NCBI RefSeq assembly: GCF_010183535.1
Contig: NC_071333.1
Location: 558,001-622,000 of the forward strand
Reading direction: 5' to 3'
Source: Caenorhabditis remanei
Taxonomy: Eukaryota > Nematoda > Chromadorea > Rhabditida > Rhabditidae
Length of the DNA: 64,000 nt
Position 1 is the first letter of the stretch. Every line of letters begins with the position of its first letter. The notes under the pieces are model-generated. The model saw only the letters and a program-made list of their open reading frames with translations. It was not told the DNA's origin and made no database searches. The translations under genes and the position numbers were made by a program. Shown one piece after another: positions 23,001-52,214 of this stretch.

Positions 23001-23596
23001 GAATTCCACCAATCAACCCACTCGTTGGAGTTCTCCCATCTACACAAGCCCCAGATATTATCAATAGTGTTTTGGGTATGTTTTGTTGTGAAAAGTTCAA
23101 TAATCACCCACCAATCCTTCAAGTTTTTGGTTAAACATAGTAAAAATAGTGTTATCTTCGATTTTAAAACGCCCTGATTTGTGAATTTTCAGAATGCGGT
23201 TGTGGTGCTTGGTCTGAATGGCAAGGGGAGTGCTCACAACAATGTGGTGGATGTGGACACCGATTGAGAAAGCGAGAGTGCAAAAAAGAGGCTTGCAGGT
23301 AAGCAGCTGCATGATATCATGGAAAAAATATTTCATTTGATTTAAGAAAAGAAGAAAAACGACCCTGCAATTTTTCTGCGTGCCCAGACGGCACCAACTT
23401 CCTTATTAATAACTCTGAATTCCATATTCTCTGGAGAGGATGTTGTGTGGGACTCTTCAGATCTGGTGATCAATGTTCTGCACTAGAAACAGAGTCAAAT
23501 CCATTCTTCAAAATAATCAACAGCCTACTCAACATACAAGACGCCAAGAAAAATGAGACACTAATTGCAAAACGGATGATGAGAGGTGAACATTAA
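20029..23596 (+). CDS. nas-38: Astacin metalloprotease NAS-38 (astacin-EGF-CUB-TSP1)
   Basis: Thirteen exons: 20029-20171, 20544-20622, 20826-20942, 20987-21214, 21264-21365, 21560-21668, 21714-21844, 21888-22149, 22196-22446, 22495-22850, 23002-23075, 23193-23298, 23347-23596. They give 735 aa. In order: signal peptide ([18 protein letters not shown]), a propeptide with YFQGDVDLS, a basic cleavage site GKREKRK, the catalytic domain with the zinc motif [12 protein letters not shown] and the Met-turn [10 protein letters not shown], a Cys-rich EGF module, a CUB domain, a ~120-residue Thr/Pro-rich mucin-like linker in one exon, a thrombospondin type 1 repeat ([18 protein letters not shown]), and a Cys-containing tail. 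It is a secreted, zymogen-activated zinc endopeptidase. From memory, nas-38 is linked to moulting and moult-associated sleep. Its stop is 140 nt from the convergent mrp-2 stop, so 3' UTRs probably overlap. Confidence 0.93.
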
Positions 23597-23736
23597 TATT
23601 AACATATTTATTGTTATAATCATTATGTATTATTTGTATTATAATGCACAGAAATGAAAGATCATCAACAAATTAAGTGATTATGAAATAAGAATTATCA
23701 ACATTTATGCTTTGGTTTGGAACTTTTGTGAGAAAC

Positions 23737-30365
<6,629 letters not shown>

Positions 30366-31944
30366 TTTTGAGGGTGGTTAGTCGTTTGCAGCAGTCGGAT
30401 GTTAATCTGGTCACCCTCAACGTCACCTGAATATTGTTATTATTATTATTTCCAGCGGAATGGTTGTTGATGTCTCATATTTCAGTGAAAGAAAGGGAAA
30501 GAGAGGACAAAATGAGCAGAGAGAAAGAGAGAAGTGGTGGAGATGTTTCGTATTTTGGTTTTCTGAATGTGTTCTCACATGAATGGCGATTGTGTATGAC
30601 TCAATGCTGAGAAGAAGAGTTTTTTATCAAATCAAAAATGTTTTGTATAGTATTCAAAGTTAAAAAGAGTTTTACTATCAGAAAATTCTAAAAATTTTGA
30701 ACGTGTATTCTGGAAAAAAATTCAAGAATTGAAAAAACTCCTGGTGAATGTCTGAATAATTGAATAACAGGCTTGTATTTATTCACAAAAATTCACAGAA
30801 CATGTTTGTCATGTTTCCTTTTTCTATAAACATGATCACTACTAAGAGAACAAGAGAACAGAAAAAAGAAACGAAATTTCCAGAGAGAATTTTTTATATA
30901 TGAGCCGACATCACCATGAGACGTGTGAGAAAAAATGAGGAGTGTATCTGCAAGTACCACGGGCATAAACCACATTTTACTACGAAAAGGGGTACGTGTT
31001 TTGTGATTTCGTGTCCAGTTGTCTCCGCCTCTCTTTCTCTACTAAAAAACTCAGTTGGTGTGTGTATTTGTCGACGAGATTTGAGATTTCGCAATGTCCC
31101 GATCGGATTGCGCAATGCAACAACACAAACCTACTATTCAAAAAGGTTTTTTTTATGATGATGTTTCGAAATAATGAGTATTTAGACAGATTTGAGTGAC
31201 CCTCAAAACGAAAATTTTCGAAATAAAGGAGGAAGATGGAGGAAGAAGAGGGAGAGTGGACTTGATCTTCTGGTTTATTACTCTTTGTTGTGCGAGGAAT
31301 TAATCATGTTTAACACGACAGCAGAACATTTCGAAATATTCCGATGCAAGATTTGAAGGACATGTTAACAGGGATTAACATTGGTCGTACTTGAATTGGA
31401 GTATAGTATAGTATGTACAAAAGTAATTGTACTTGATGTTGTGTTTACAAAATTTTTGTGAACTGTATCAGTTATTGGAGCTTCAGAAACACATTATATT
31501 CTATAAAAAACTAATCTCTCTAGCAAGGGAACCTCAGGGGCTCGCAAAATTTGGAATCGTTCCAAATTGCAACCAGACATTAAGGACATCTTGATTAAAC
31601 ATATCCCAAATTTTTGTTTTGTGCTCGTCACTCCTCCCTGAAAAAAACCGTTCCAAAGTTTCAACCCTAAGGTTAAGCCCTGTAAAAGTTCGAGAGTGTA
31701 AGTATGCAACTTGAAATTTCATGGAAGGGGATAAATGGAATCTATAAAAAATGATTTTGGATAGCCCTCCTGAAAACAAAAAACCTGAGAAGCTAATCTT
31801 GATATCACTCGCACACATTCTGAAAGCTCACATTTGCACCAAAAAAAGCAACGGGCGAGCTGAAATAACAAAGTTTGAGCAAACTTCAGCAGTCAGAAAA
31901 GAGAAAAGGGACATACGAGACTAGAGAAGAGTGGATGGGACTCT
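30366..31944. other. Spacer between mrp-2 and mrp-1, mrp-2 upstream region
   Basis: No supported gene. It should hold the mrp-2 promoter and leader. An acceptor for the leader is not obvious immediately upstream of the ATG at 30363-30365. Open frames at 31494-31818 lack codon-like composition. Confidence 0.4.
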
Positions 31945-32088
31945 ACTGTGAAAAAAATAAAGTTTCGACAAGGATTTTCAAAAAAAAATTTGGCGGGAAA
32001 AACACTTTAGTTCACAAATGCACTAAAGTGTTTTTCCCGCCAAAATTTTTTTTGAAAATCCTTGTCGAAACTTTATTTTTTTCACAGT
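31945..32088. mobile_element. Perfect-arm hairpin element (palindromic MITE-like)
   Basis: Nearly perfect inverted arms of ~65 nt. ACTGTGAAAAAAATAAAG at the left is mirrored by CTTTATTTTTTTCACAGT at the right, and the inner blocks TTTGGCGGGAAAAACACTTT and AAAGTGTTTTTCCCGCCAAA flank a short AGTTCACAAATGCAC loop. It has no coding capacity. It resembles foldback DNA elements common in Caenorhabditis intergenic DNA. Confidence 0.9.
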
Positions 32089-32238
32089 ATGATAGTACTC
32101 TGTTCTTTAAATGTGTATTCTTCAAATCATTCGGTTTTGACCGGCTGTCTAAAAGAAACAAGACATCAAAATAATTAATCAAAATATCAAGGTCCACTAG
32201 GCAACATTTTCGATTATTACTAGTGTCTTGGGCTTCAA

Positions 32239-32433
32239 TTAATGTGTGGGAAAAGCAAAAGTGATATTTCCATACTTTGACTTTCGATCTTGTTCATTTT
32301 GCATTCCACGCAATGTCATTTCACCTTCAATGTTGTCGAATTCATAATAATTCCTGTTGCATTCGGTCAGTTGAAATTGAAAATGCTGAAATAACATGTT
32401 TCCAGACAGGTGATCTACAATTGCTTTTACCAA
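32239..32433 (-). pseudogene. Possible gene fragment (64 codons), unrecognised
   Basis: An open minus-strand frame ends in FAFPTH and a stop at 32239. It has protein-like composition (HFQFQLTECNRNYYEFDN, then IEGEMTLRGMQNEQDRKSKYG), unlike the low-complexity frames nearby. It vaguely resembles the end of nematode F-box-associated domains. No upstream exon was found, so it may be the remnant of a lost gene or a chance frame. Confidence 0.3.
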
Positions 32434-32756
32434 ATTATATGCTTTGAAACGTGAACATGTTACGGTTATAGCCGATCAAATCCGCGTTTAGTCACTTTGT
32501 TACTTTTTATTTTTAAACAACATGTAGAAAAATTATTTTATTAAAACTCACGATTTTTTGATTTTTGTAGTTGAGAAATATGAGAAAACGGGGAAGTTTA
32601 GCAAAAAAAGACAAAAGGGGTCGATATGGAAACTAAATAAAGTTGATTTCAAAAAAAAAGTATCAAATAAGAAAGAGAAAGAAAATGACAAAAATAGGGA
32701 ATCATTATGCTTTTTGGTAAAAGTTTAATTAGATTTTTTTATACTCGAATGGGTTT

Positions 32757-42395
<9,639 letters not shown>

Positions 42396-42451
42396 TTCTT
42401 GATTAGGTTCTTTCGTGTCGTTTCTTTTCTTTTCAACTATCCATTTGTTAC

Positions 42452-45400
42452 CTGAAAAGATGAAATTGAAACAAGGAGGAAGTGAAACACGGAAAAAATA
42501 AACGGAAGATTTAAGAAATACAAATATTGTAAAAGGTGGAAGGTGCTCAGAATGTATATTGTTAAAACTGTTTTTTTTCAGCAAAGTAGTTTTTTCCGGA
42601 AACGTTTTACCGGAAATTCCTAACATTCGAAACATGTAATTCAGCTTATCTAACAAATTAATTGCGTTTGCAAGAACACGTGCAGTACACGTGAAGTCAA
42701 AGAAATAGTTAGATTTCTAAAATAGATTCTATCTCTCTCAACCGAGAAAAATTGTTGAGTAAAAACTTCAATTTTGAAAATTTAAATAGCAACTAACATT
42801 GTTAAGGACTCGCACTATCAGTACATAAGTTTGATACTATGTTTTAAGACTTTAAAGCCGTTAAGGCATACATTTAAAGCGATGAAAAAGCGTTTATTGT
42901 CTGATTCATTTTTACACTCCATGTCTAGTTGGAGCTAATAATCTATTAGAATATAAGTTTCTCTTGAACTGAGTATTTCTGCTTGCCTACTCGCGCGCCT
43001 ACTCCTTCTTTATATCAAAAAATCTATACTACTATAAACATAAAAGCGTTGCGAGAAAGAAGTAAAAGCTATATAGGCATCAGCATAGCAACATTGTTGA
43101 GACTCATAGCGGGGGAGGTGTGAAAAAAGTGATAGAGGAAAAGAGGAGGGACATAAATCACAAAAAAATGGAAAAGATGACAAATATCTTATTTCGCTTT
43201 GGCTTTTTTGAGCGGAACAAGAAAGCAGCACAAAGCTTTGATGAAATGAGAAATAGTTAGAGTAACAGACGCGCAGAGAAGAAAAGAATAGACAAAAAAT
43301 CGGGAAACCCAACGTTTTTCTAATGTTTGTATTTGTAAATATGAGTCTAGCAATGCCATTTCTATTATAAATACTACAAATATGTTCTGAAAAAGGTATA
43401 AGAGAAAAAAACATAAAAGAACGTATTTTGTGGGTCAATGATCATAGAATACTACGCTTGTGAACATTTCGTAATATACAATTGAACGGCAAGACAGGCA
43501 TGATTGCGTAGCGCCGAGAATTCTTGTAGAGAAATGGATGACCTCAAAACGAAAACAGAAATTGGTTGTAGAAGAACGGCAGAAGTAGGAGTAGAAATCG
43601 CGTCACACAGTGTCAAGAAATAAGAATTTGCTTTAGAACCTCTCTTTTGAACACTCAAATGTTTTGGTAAGGCACACCCAACACTAATCTCTCATGGGTT
43701 GAGATGAAAATGTTGCACTTCTCTCATTCCTGTCATTCCGAGCGTGTGTTACTTTATTTTAGACCATCAGATTCTTTAACAATCAAAATGGCATTTGTTT
43801 GAGTTATCGTGATGCAAAAAATGCAAAATTTAGGTTTTCAAAACTTATTCTACATACATCATTTCACTCATATCACTTTCCCACTCTTTCTTATTCCATT
43901 CACTTTTCTCACTGATAAAAATTATCGTAAATGACGCAATTTTGATGAACAATGTAGTAGAAAGCCAGAAAGCGTGAAAGTGGGGGTGAAGTATACATAG
44001 TTTGACCAGACGACTTTAAACAAACAAGATTGTCGTTGCAAACGAGAAATTGAATAGAAAGTGATGCTGAACTATGTTTTTTAAAGTTTTGAAAACAACG
44101 AAAAAAAGAAAAATTTAAAGAAAAAGTATTGTAAGGTTTCTAGACTCAAAAATGTTTAGTCAAAAAATGTGGAATACTAAAATTTCCTATTTCTGAAGTA
44201 CATTCTAAAATGAGAAGCCTTGCAACAGGGTTTCTCAACTGAAGTACATGTTTTTCTAAACAACAAGTCCTGGGTGTGTAATCAGTGAATCTGAAAGTGC
44301 AGTTAGTCATTTCCGGGTTGAATAGATTTGTTTGAGCTACATGCATTATGAATATTTAAATAGCTTGAAAAGTTCAAGATGCTCTTTTCTTATCTTATTC
44401 ATAACATAGTATATGTTTTCTCTGAGCGGAGTTATTCCTTTCTTCTCAGATAGCAAAATTTTAGTTGTTAGACTTATCTACCGACCGACGCCAGAAAAAA
44501 AAACAATTATAATGTTCCAAAACAAGATAAAATGAGATCCACCTCCCGTTTTATAGTCATTTTGCAGTATATTTGGTCATTGAGCCCTCTGCTAATCATC
44601 TTTCTAATTGACAATATGTTCAAGTATTATGCAAATGTGTTTTCGAAAGTCTGAATTGGATAAAATTGAAATTAGGGAAATTTTTGAGATATTTGTGTAG
44701 GTTACGTAAAAGCTTTTCTCTAAACTATGAAGTCGTGCTATTGCATCTTAAAACCAGTCGCTGAGACTGTATCAAGACACATTTTGTGTGTTTTTTCCCG
44801 TCTAAAATCCACATGGTTAATCCTGAGGGAGTCTTACACTATCAAAATGCTAATTCTGTTTACAATATCCAGAAAGGAAGAACTGATCGAACATTCGAAA
44901 AATTTAGAATACGATGAGAAGACCAAACACCAGATATCTTTTTTGAATAAGAATTAAGATCCAGAGATCAAGGATAGTGATCAGATGAATTGACCGATTT
45001 CATTAAATTTGGAATTCACTACGTTGATGAACTATACTGCCTCATCACAAGTGTATATGCCTTCAGAATTCAGAATTCCAGCTGTTTTTCCAAGAAAAAG
45101 AAATGAAACAGCAATTGGCTTCAAAAATTGGCTAAATATTTGAGGAGTGAGAAAAAGCGGATAAATGTGCAAAATGATGAGTGCGCGAGAAAACACAAAA
45201 AGATGACTGCTGCTGTCTGCCTGCGGATGAAAAATCCCCCTTTTTTTCGCAAGCGCCTCAAAATTCGTTTTGATAATTCCATCAAAAGAGGTTACTCATA
45301 CTTGACGAAAATGTTTCGAGGAGGGACAAAAATTCGGGGGTCGGGGTAGAAAGAGCGCTTCCACTTGGCATTATTTGTTTGACAGTGGGGAGAGCAGAAA

Positions 45401-48400
45401 GAATAAAAAGCTATTTTTTAGTGAGAATGGAAAAAAGAAACATTAGAGATTAAAATATGAAAGAAACAGGTGACTTTGATTAGGATTTTTCAATTTTGTG
45501 AAAAATTGTGGTTTGTAACGTGAGGACTTGTTGGTACACACCGAGTTTGGTATGCACAGCACAATTTTCGGCTCAGTTCAAAAAATGATGACAAATGGAA
45601 TATAAGAAAAGAAGTCGAGCTCAACGCGGCTTTATTTTGTCATCATTTTTGTCTCCAAACATCATCATATGCAAGAATTGCTCTTGATGTATTGCATAAA
45701 GGAGAGATTTCATTTCCGTAGAGACAAAAAGCTGAATATTTATGGAAAACGGAATAAAAAAAGATTTTGACTTGTCGTTTTATGTCTTCTGAGAAAATTT
45801 GAGAAATAAAAAAGTTTTGGATTGAATTTCTTTCTGCTGACAAATGGATAGTTGGTTAGAAATCGGAATAACTTTACTGTAAACAATATTGAAACTTGAA
45901 ACCTATTCTTCTGATACAAAAATAACAACTTTCCGTAAAAAACTGTCAACTAATAAAAAACCAGTCATTATCACTCGTCGGTTTCAAATCCAACTGATGA
46001 ACATGAAAGCTTTTTCCGTGAATCAACCAATTGCCATAACAATACTAGAAAAATTCTCAAGGAACTAAAATACCTTCTTGCAAAATGAGAAATGTCCGCA
46101 TTTAACACGATAACAACTGATTTACGTCTCACTTGTGACCTTTTAAATTAACAAATACCGATTTCAACTAATTCCAATTTGCTAAACTTTTCGAAATCTC
46201 ACGAAAATGTTCTACTATGCGAAGAATGGGTGGGATCTATGAAAACTAGGCTAGCATTGAAAACTAATTATATTTTTGGACAAGAAATATTCAATTTTAG
46301 ACAATAAGCAGCCTACTAGACAGTAGAAAACCAAAGTACTCCAGAATAGATGCATAGTAGAAATTCGACATTGAAAAAACATGGAAAAATAAGCCTGCGC
46401 GATGCCTAATCTCCTCGTAATTGACGTCAAAGAAAAAAGTGTTTCTCATTCACGTACAAAACCTTAAAAGCCTTGACTAATCAGACAGATTTTGCAAACC
46501 GACACAATGGTTTTAAATCTAATGCCAGTTGGAGGATGAGTGCGATTATATTCCTCCTGGGTGCTTTCGAGGGAGTGTTACCTCATTATGATGCAGACCA
46601 TCTGTTGTCAAGATATTGTGTGTGTTGAGGAAAAGGATAAGAGTACATTCTTCGGAGAGGCGGTCTTGGATAGAGTGTAGTCAGGTTGTAGTTTCTGAAG
46701 TGGGTGGGCTTAGTACCGTATTCAAATTCTTTGAGCTATTAAAGGGGAAATAAAGAAAATTGTTGTCGGTTGGATGAATATGATCGTAAAGTTTGGTAAT
46801 TTTCTTGAATCGAGATTTTATGGTTTATAATTTAGAAATAAAACGATCCTCAAAGTATTTGATAGAAACTGGGAGGAAGTTCCAAAAGAACAATGATATT
46901 GAAAAGGAATTGAATGGTTTAAATATTAAGAAAAAAACCATTTATTGTTTCGGAAACATCAAACAATAAAAGTGGCTTGAAGTTTATGGTTTAAGTTTAT
47001 GGTTTTGATATGACAATATTCTTTTCGGAGAAACAGTTCAAACCTCGAAACAATATATTCGCTTGATTGTTATGGGTTCCGGTATTCATGAGCAATATAA
47101 ATGGTAATGCAAACTACTTTTGCTTTGATTATCATGATTTCTTGATTCTTCTCACTCGAACGAGACCAGTAAACTCAAAATAAGCTACTTTGGGAAAGAA
47201 ACATGCTATTTTTGCAAAAAACTTGTTTTAAGTTGAATTTCAACTGTTTCAAAAAAAATTGATAATAGCTATGAATGAAACAAAAAAAATTTGTAATAGC
47301 TCTCAGGTCTGATTTAGTTCATTTTGTTCTTTTTAAAGCATCTTCATGTTTCAGAGCATTTTCAGTTTCGGTCCCTCGTCAGAATAAGAATTCACCAAAA
47401 CTTCAAAATGTTTTTCTCAAAACCTAAACTCAAATTCTCACTAATAATATAAAAGTCCTGATTTCCGGTTGTATCTCAGCATATTTCCGTATAGCGTAAA
47501 CATCCAACCACTAATCATGTGAGCAGGTAAATATCCGTATGTTACTCGTGCTCTATGATTAGAATACAACTACCGCGAGTGTGCAAACTAAAAATCTTTT
47601 CGTTTTCAGTTTGGTATTTTCTGAATTGTTTTGTCTTTCTGGAGAATATTACAAGTTTCTGATATTTTGCGACTAACGGAAGGTTAACACTTCGGAATAT
47701 TAAACTTTGAAACAGGAACAAAGTTTCAGAGTCAGAATAGCTGAGATACTCCCCATCCTGTTTTTGTCCAGTAAAATGTTTGTTTATCGACTAGATTGTA
47801 GCTTTTCCAATAAATGTTATGTTCCTCCATGGTTTTTTGGAGTTTGTATCAATGTTCTTAATTTTTCAATCCTTATCACAATAAACAACAACAAGTCAGT
47901 TTTTTCACTGTTATCCTAAAACCCATCTCATTTTGAAATCGAAACTGACACCATTTCTCAGGTACGCATACACCAATTACCTTCTAAGTCGGTATGTAGT
48001 GGGAGATCTATCTCCAGTTGTTATCTAGTGCGAATGGGTAAATAGCCAAAATGAGCGAGAGGAGGCGAGAGAGAAAAGAGGAAAAAGAAACGAGAGAGAG
48101 AGAGGGACGACGTCATAGAGAGCGAGCGACCCCGTACTCTCTCCCTTCACCCCGCTCAACACAACGCCTCACGCATCTACAGCTGCCCACCACACCACCG
48201 CCGTCTTGCCCTTGGCTTGCCAATGTGGACGACGAAGACGCCGTACTCGCCTCCCTCCTCCGTTCTCTGGTCTGCCAAGGCTCTCGTTTCTCTTGTTTCT
48301 CTGCCTCTGACCGAGTAACGAGAGACCCCCGTTGCGCAAGCGAGCATAGAGCCGCTCGGACACACATACACACACACATAACCACATGGTGGGCATCCTC

Positions 48401-48880
48401 TCGTTTCTTTTCCCGCTCCGATTCTCGTGCACTATTATTAGAGGATTCTCTGCATGGTGGCCCGCGGAGAGAAGGCCCCGTATTCATTCACAATATGTGT
48501 TGTGTTGCTCTCGGCAGTTTGTTCAGACCACCCCTATTTTCTCTCGTTCTCTCGTTGTCTTGTTCTTTTCGCTCTCTCTCGTTTTTTTCGAATTCAAATC
48601 GAAACTATTGGTTTCTGATTGGGTTTCTTGGTTTGGAACCTTTTCGAGTAAGATTATAAAATTTTCCGCTTTTTATATCGCATAAAAACATTTAAAAATA
48701 TGTGCAAAACTCCGTTCGCCACTCCTCCTTATCAGTTTCTCTTCTCCCCCTTTTCTGCCAACCGCAAGAATCGAAGAACATGTTTTTCTTATTTTACGAG
48801 AGGCAGTTGTTGCTTTTTCGTTGCGTCTTTTCGTTTATTTTCTGAAACTTATCTATTCTAGCTTTCAACTCTTCATGTTT
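42452..48880. other. Large gene-poor region upstream of mrp-1 and of the bromodomain gene
   Basis: About 6.4 kb between divergent genes. I find no splice-consistent gene, tRNA or clear repeat array. The segment 42460-48000 is AT-rich with scattered short frames. The last 600 nt (about 48040-48560) change character: CT/GA-rich and much more GC-rich, which looks like the promoter or leader region of the bromodomain gene. Distant enhancers for mrp-1 are plausible but not visible. Confidence 0.5.
48040..48560 (+). promoter_or_regulatory. GC- and CT-rich probable promoter/leader of the bromodomain gene
   Basis: A sharp local rise in G+C with GAGA-type purine runs (48055-48110), followed by CT-rich runs (TCTCTCG, TCTCGTTTC) and CA-dinucleotide repeats (48360-48380). 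It is followed by a leader exon with an acceptor TTTCAG at 48878-48883. Such CT-rich blocks are typical upstream of broadly expressed nematode genes. A similar block at 55620-55850 precedes the gene at 56201. Confidence 0.5.
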
Positions 48881-48909
48881 CAGCTTTTGGGTTTCGGAAG
48901 AACTTCACG

Positions 48910-51510
48910 ATGCCAACTACTCGTAGTGCAAACCAACCGGCCCCAAAGAGACCTCTCACTCCGGATAGCGACGATGGCGATGAGGTGAGCAATAATCAAT
49001 AATAGTGGGGACCAAGAAATTCATTTTGGTTACATGATTTACCTACAGTGTCTTATCTGCCTAGTACTCTTGTAGGAAGAGCTTGGCTATAAGTATAAAA
49101 TGACTTGACATCTTCAGAAAACTCAAGAAACATCAAAATTTGCAACTAACCCGTCAATAAGAGACGATTCTTTGAACCGTTATCGGTCAGCTGAGGATTA
49201 TGTACCGTAACCGCCAATACGATAACTAGATCAGACAATTTTAGCTATGTAGCAAAAGAAAGCCGATGACTACCCAAAGCGAAAAGCGTTTCATTTAAAA
49301 AAAAAATCCTAAAATTTCAGGACGACTTCGTCAAGAAGCCGAGTGGACGCGGACGTGGTGGCGGTCGTGGACGTGGACGCGGTCGTGGTCGTGGACGAGG
49401 TGGCGCCAGTGCCGCTAGTGGCGAGAATAAGCCTGAAGGCTCCAGCTCCACTCGTGGTGGACGTGGTCGCCCACGTGGATCCAAGAACGCTGAACCAGGA
49501 GATGGACAACCACCAGCAAAACGTGGACGCAAGAAGCGAGCTCCAAAGTCGGATTCTGAAGACGAGGCAACAAACGATTTGGAGGATCTCGGCGAAGATG
49601 TCAAAAAGTGCCTTGGGCTGTTGAAGGAGTTTGAGAAAACCACCCACAATGTGAGTTTTTTAATAATCGATTTTAAAAATCCAGGATGCTAGTTATCTAG
49701 TAAGATACAATAAAAGAGAGGTGGACTTCAGTCTGATAGCTGAGAGACAAATGCGCTAGAAAAACTTGTATTCAGATTTATTTTCAAAATCCTTGACTTT
49801 TAAATTATTCAGCAGCTCTGCATAGTTTCCAACTATACCTAGGTTCATAATTCCAGTTCTAAACTCGAATTTTTCAGGCCTACACATTCCCGTTCCGTAA
49901 GCCAGTCGACACTGTTCTTCTTGGACTCGTTGACTACCACGAAGTTATCAAGAAGCCAATGGACATGTCCACCATGAAAAAGAAACTGATTGGTGAGGAG
50001 TACGAAAATGCGGAGGATTTCAAGAAGGACTTCAAACTGGTAAGTACAGATCGGTTTGAGAATAGCAATCGAGAATAGAAAAATAGTAAACTATGGAATT
50101 TCCAGATGATCCAGAACTGTCTCACGTACAACAACGAGGGTGATCCGGTCTCCGATTTGGCAATTCAATTCCGTGAGGCTTTTGCTGCCAAATGGAAGAA
50201 AGAATTTCCAGAAGACGAAGACACATTTGTAGAAGAGGGAGAAGCTCAGGATGATAGTACGGTTGAAGCTGCCGACGCTGGAGAGGACAGTGACGATGGT
50301 GAAAGTGAGGCCGGAGATAAGGAGACTGAAAAGCCAGCTGAGGAACCAGTCGAGGCACCAGTTGAGAAGGAAGAAGAGGCCACTCCGGCTCCAAAACCAG
50401 AAGAAGTTGCTCCAAAGAAGGATGAGGACGAAGACGAGGACGAGGATGATCATCACCAGCAAGAAGAAGAGTCTTCCAGTGACGAGGAGGACGGTTTGGA
50501 TGATGACGACCACGTCAGAGCTACTTGTAAGTTTACTATTGTTGTAAATTCTGTTTTTGAGTGGAGCTTGGCCAGAAAACTGTTGCGAGACGTCAGGGTT
50601 CACTGAGAACAATTGATCAACAAGTTTCGGAATGTCTGTTACTTAATTAGTTGTATACTCTCGTATCTTGTCTAGACCGCCGTTCGGTTTTGGATCAGCT
50701 GTTGGTAGAAACAGATCAAAGATAGAAAAAAAAGAAGAATAGAACGGGGTAGTGGTTCTGAAAATGCGGTTTTGAAATATTCGGATTTTTTCTTACGTAA
50801 AATATGAAATCTTGTCTGCAAAGACCATCACGTCAACAAACACCCCTTATCCATGAACTTCCCGTCCCCTACCTTTTTCAGGGACACATATAAACAATTA
50901 ACTATTTCAAAAAGCACAGTCAGAGCAAAATTGAGAAGATCAGATATTAGAGAAGTGAAAAATAAACAAATTTTAGTTCCGCATGAAACTTAGGTACTTT
51001 CATACGCGTATGTTATAATACTGCAGCTCTCTGTTACTATTTCGAAGACTGAATTAGGTTTTTTATGTTTTTGTAAGATAATGCACAGATGCCAAGTTGG
51101 AGAGTCATCAGTTCTCTCACCTAGAGCAACAAATGTTTTCCTATTCTTACCATAGCTAGACTGACTGACATTTTCCGATTTTCGGAATCCGGAACCCGGA
51201 ACCGGAATGAATAAAACCCCGGTATTCCGGAATTCCGGACAACTATGATCTTTACCGTCTGAGCATAGAATCTAGCGTTCCGATTTTTCGTCCTGTTAGA
51301 TATCATCACAAAATTTTCCTTTTTTCAGCTACATCTTCCACCAATGCTCCAGTCGTTGCTTCCAAGCCAGCTCAAGACTCATTCGTCGCCACTTCTTCAT
51401 CTGAAGCTCAGGCCATCCAAGAGACCACCGGAACCGATGGAGCTGTCGCCAATGAAGCTGAGCCAGCCAGCCACGCCGCTGACTCCACTACGGAGGAAAG
51501 CCACGCTTAG
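48910..51510 (+). CDS. Single-bromodomain chromatin protein with RG-rich and AT-hook-like segments
   Basis: Five exons, 48910-48984, 49321-49650, 49878-50039, 50106-50526 and 51329-51510, give 389 aa. Residues 1-25 hold PKRPLTPDSDDGDE, a possible phosphosite. Residues 26-60 are an uninterrupted RG/GRGR repeat. An AT-hook-like GGRGRPRGSK and a nuclear-localisation-like KRGRKKRA follow. The bromodomain spans about residues 125-220: KCLGLLKEFEK, AYTFPFRKPVD, the ZA-loop VDYHEVIKKPMDMSTMKKKL, then DFKLMIQNCLTYNNEGD, where the Asn of YNN is the acetyl-lysine contact. The PMDMSTMKKKL pattern is BET-like, but only one bromodomain and no ET domain are present. The tail is highly acidic and then Ser/Thr/Ala-rich. 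Retention of the intron after 50526 would give a different short C-terminus. I recall a similar C. elegans gene under F13C5. Confidence 0.9.
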
Positions 51511-52132
51511 GCCCCAATTGTATATTCTACACAAAACTTTATATGAAATTCCTTGATCTTATGATACCCCATGAGAAACAATTTTTGTAGTTATAATTGA
51601 GAAAGATATAGAATAGGTTGCACCTCAAAAATTGTATAACTGTGGGTGTTCATGGAACCGCATTGTGTTAGTTGAATAAGCCGCTAACTGGTAATTTGGA
51701 AATTATCTTAATTTCCCAGTTCCAGTAATTGCTCAACTGATTAGATACGTACCCAATGAATCTCCACTGCTCTCAATTTAAGTAGTGAGCCTTTTTTGTG
51801 TTTTTCTTTTACTCTCAACCGTCTACCTTTCTGATCTTATTTGATTTTCAAACTATTTCTCATCCCCAAACTCGGACCATCTATGATTCTCTCTATTGCT
51901 GCCTACCCAAGTGCCCTAATTGTGTTTCTATTTCAAATTTTCTAACTTACCCAACAAATTATCCCTCCCTATCTCATTGATATAGTGAAAAGATTGGGAA
52001 ATCTGTTTCCCATGACTCTCTGACCCCCAAAACTGACTTTTATCATACATTCACTCCCATTCCCATTACGTCTGAAATCTTTTGTCATCTTAAACCACTA
52101 GCAATATTTATTTGATTGAAATACATTTGTAA

Positions 52133-52138
52133 AATAAA
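52133..52138 (+). terminator. Poly(A) signal AATAAA of the bromodomain gene
   Basis: An AATAAA directly followed by an A-rich run, about 620 nt past the stop at 51508-51510, at the end of a CT-rich 3' region. It is only 80 nt from the convergent gene's stop at 52215. Confidence 0.6.
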
Positions 52139-52214
52139 AAAAAAAAAACAAACCACAAGTATACTTTTATAATCTCCCGTTTTCTTATATAATTTAAAAT
52201 TTGACTGGTTCTAT

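Noticed and set aside
43010..43438. 142-codon minus-strand frame in the gene-poor region
   Set aside because: Phe/Ser-rich, no acceptor or donor support, no recognisable domain.
48051..48659. 202-codon plus-strand frame rich in Arg, Ser and Leu
   Set aside because: It lies in the GC/CT-rich promoter-like block, its composition follows the CT repeats, and equally long frames exist on the other strand. No splice-consistent continuation into the bromodomain gene.
49309..49649. Long minus-strand frames rich in Pro/Arg or Ser/Thr
   Set aside because: Antisense shadows of the RG repeat in the bromodomain gene.
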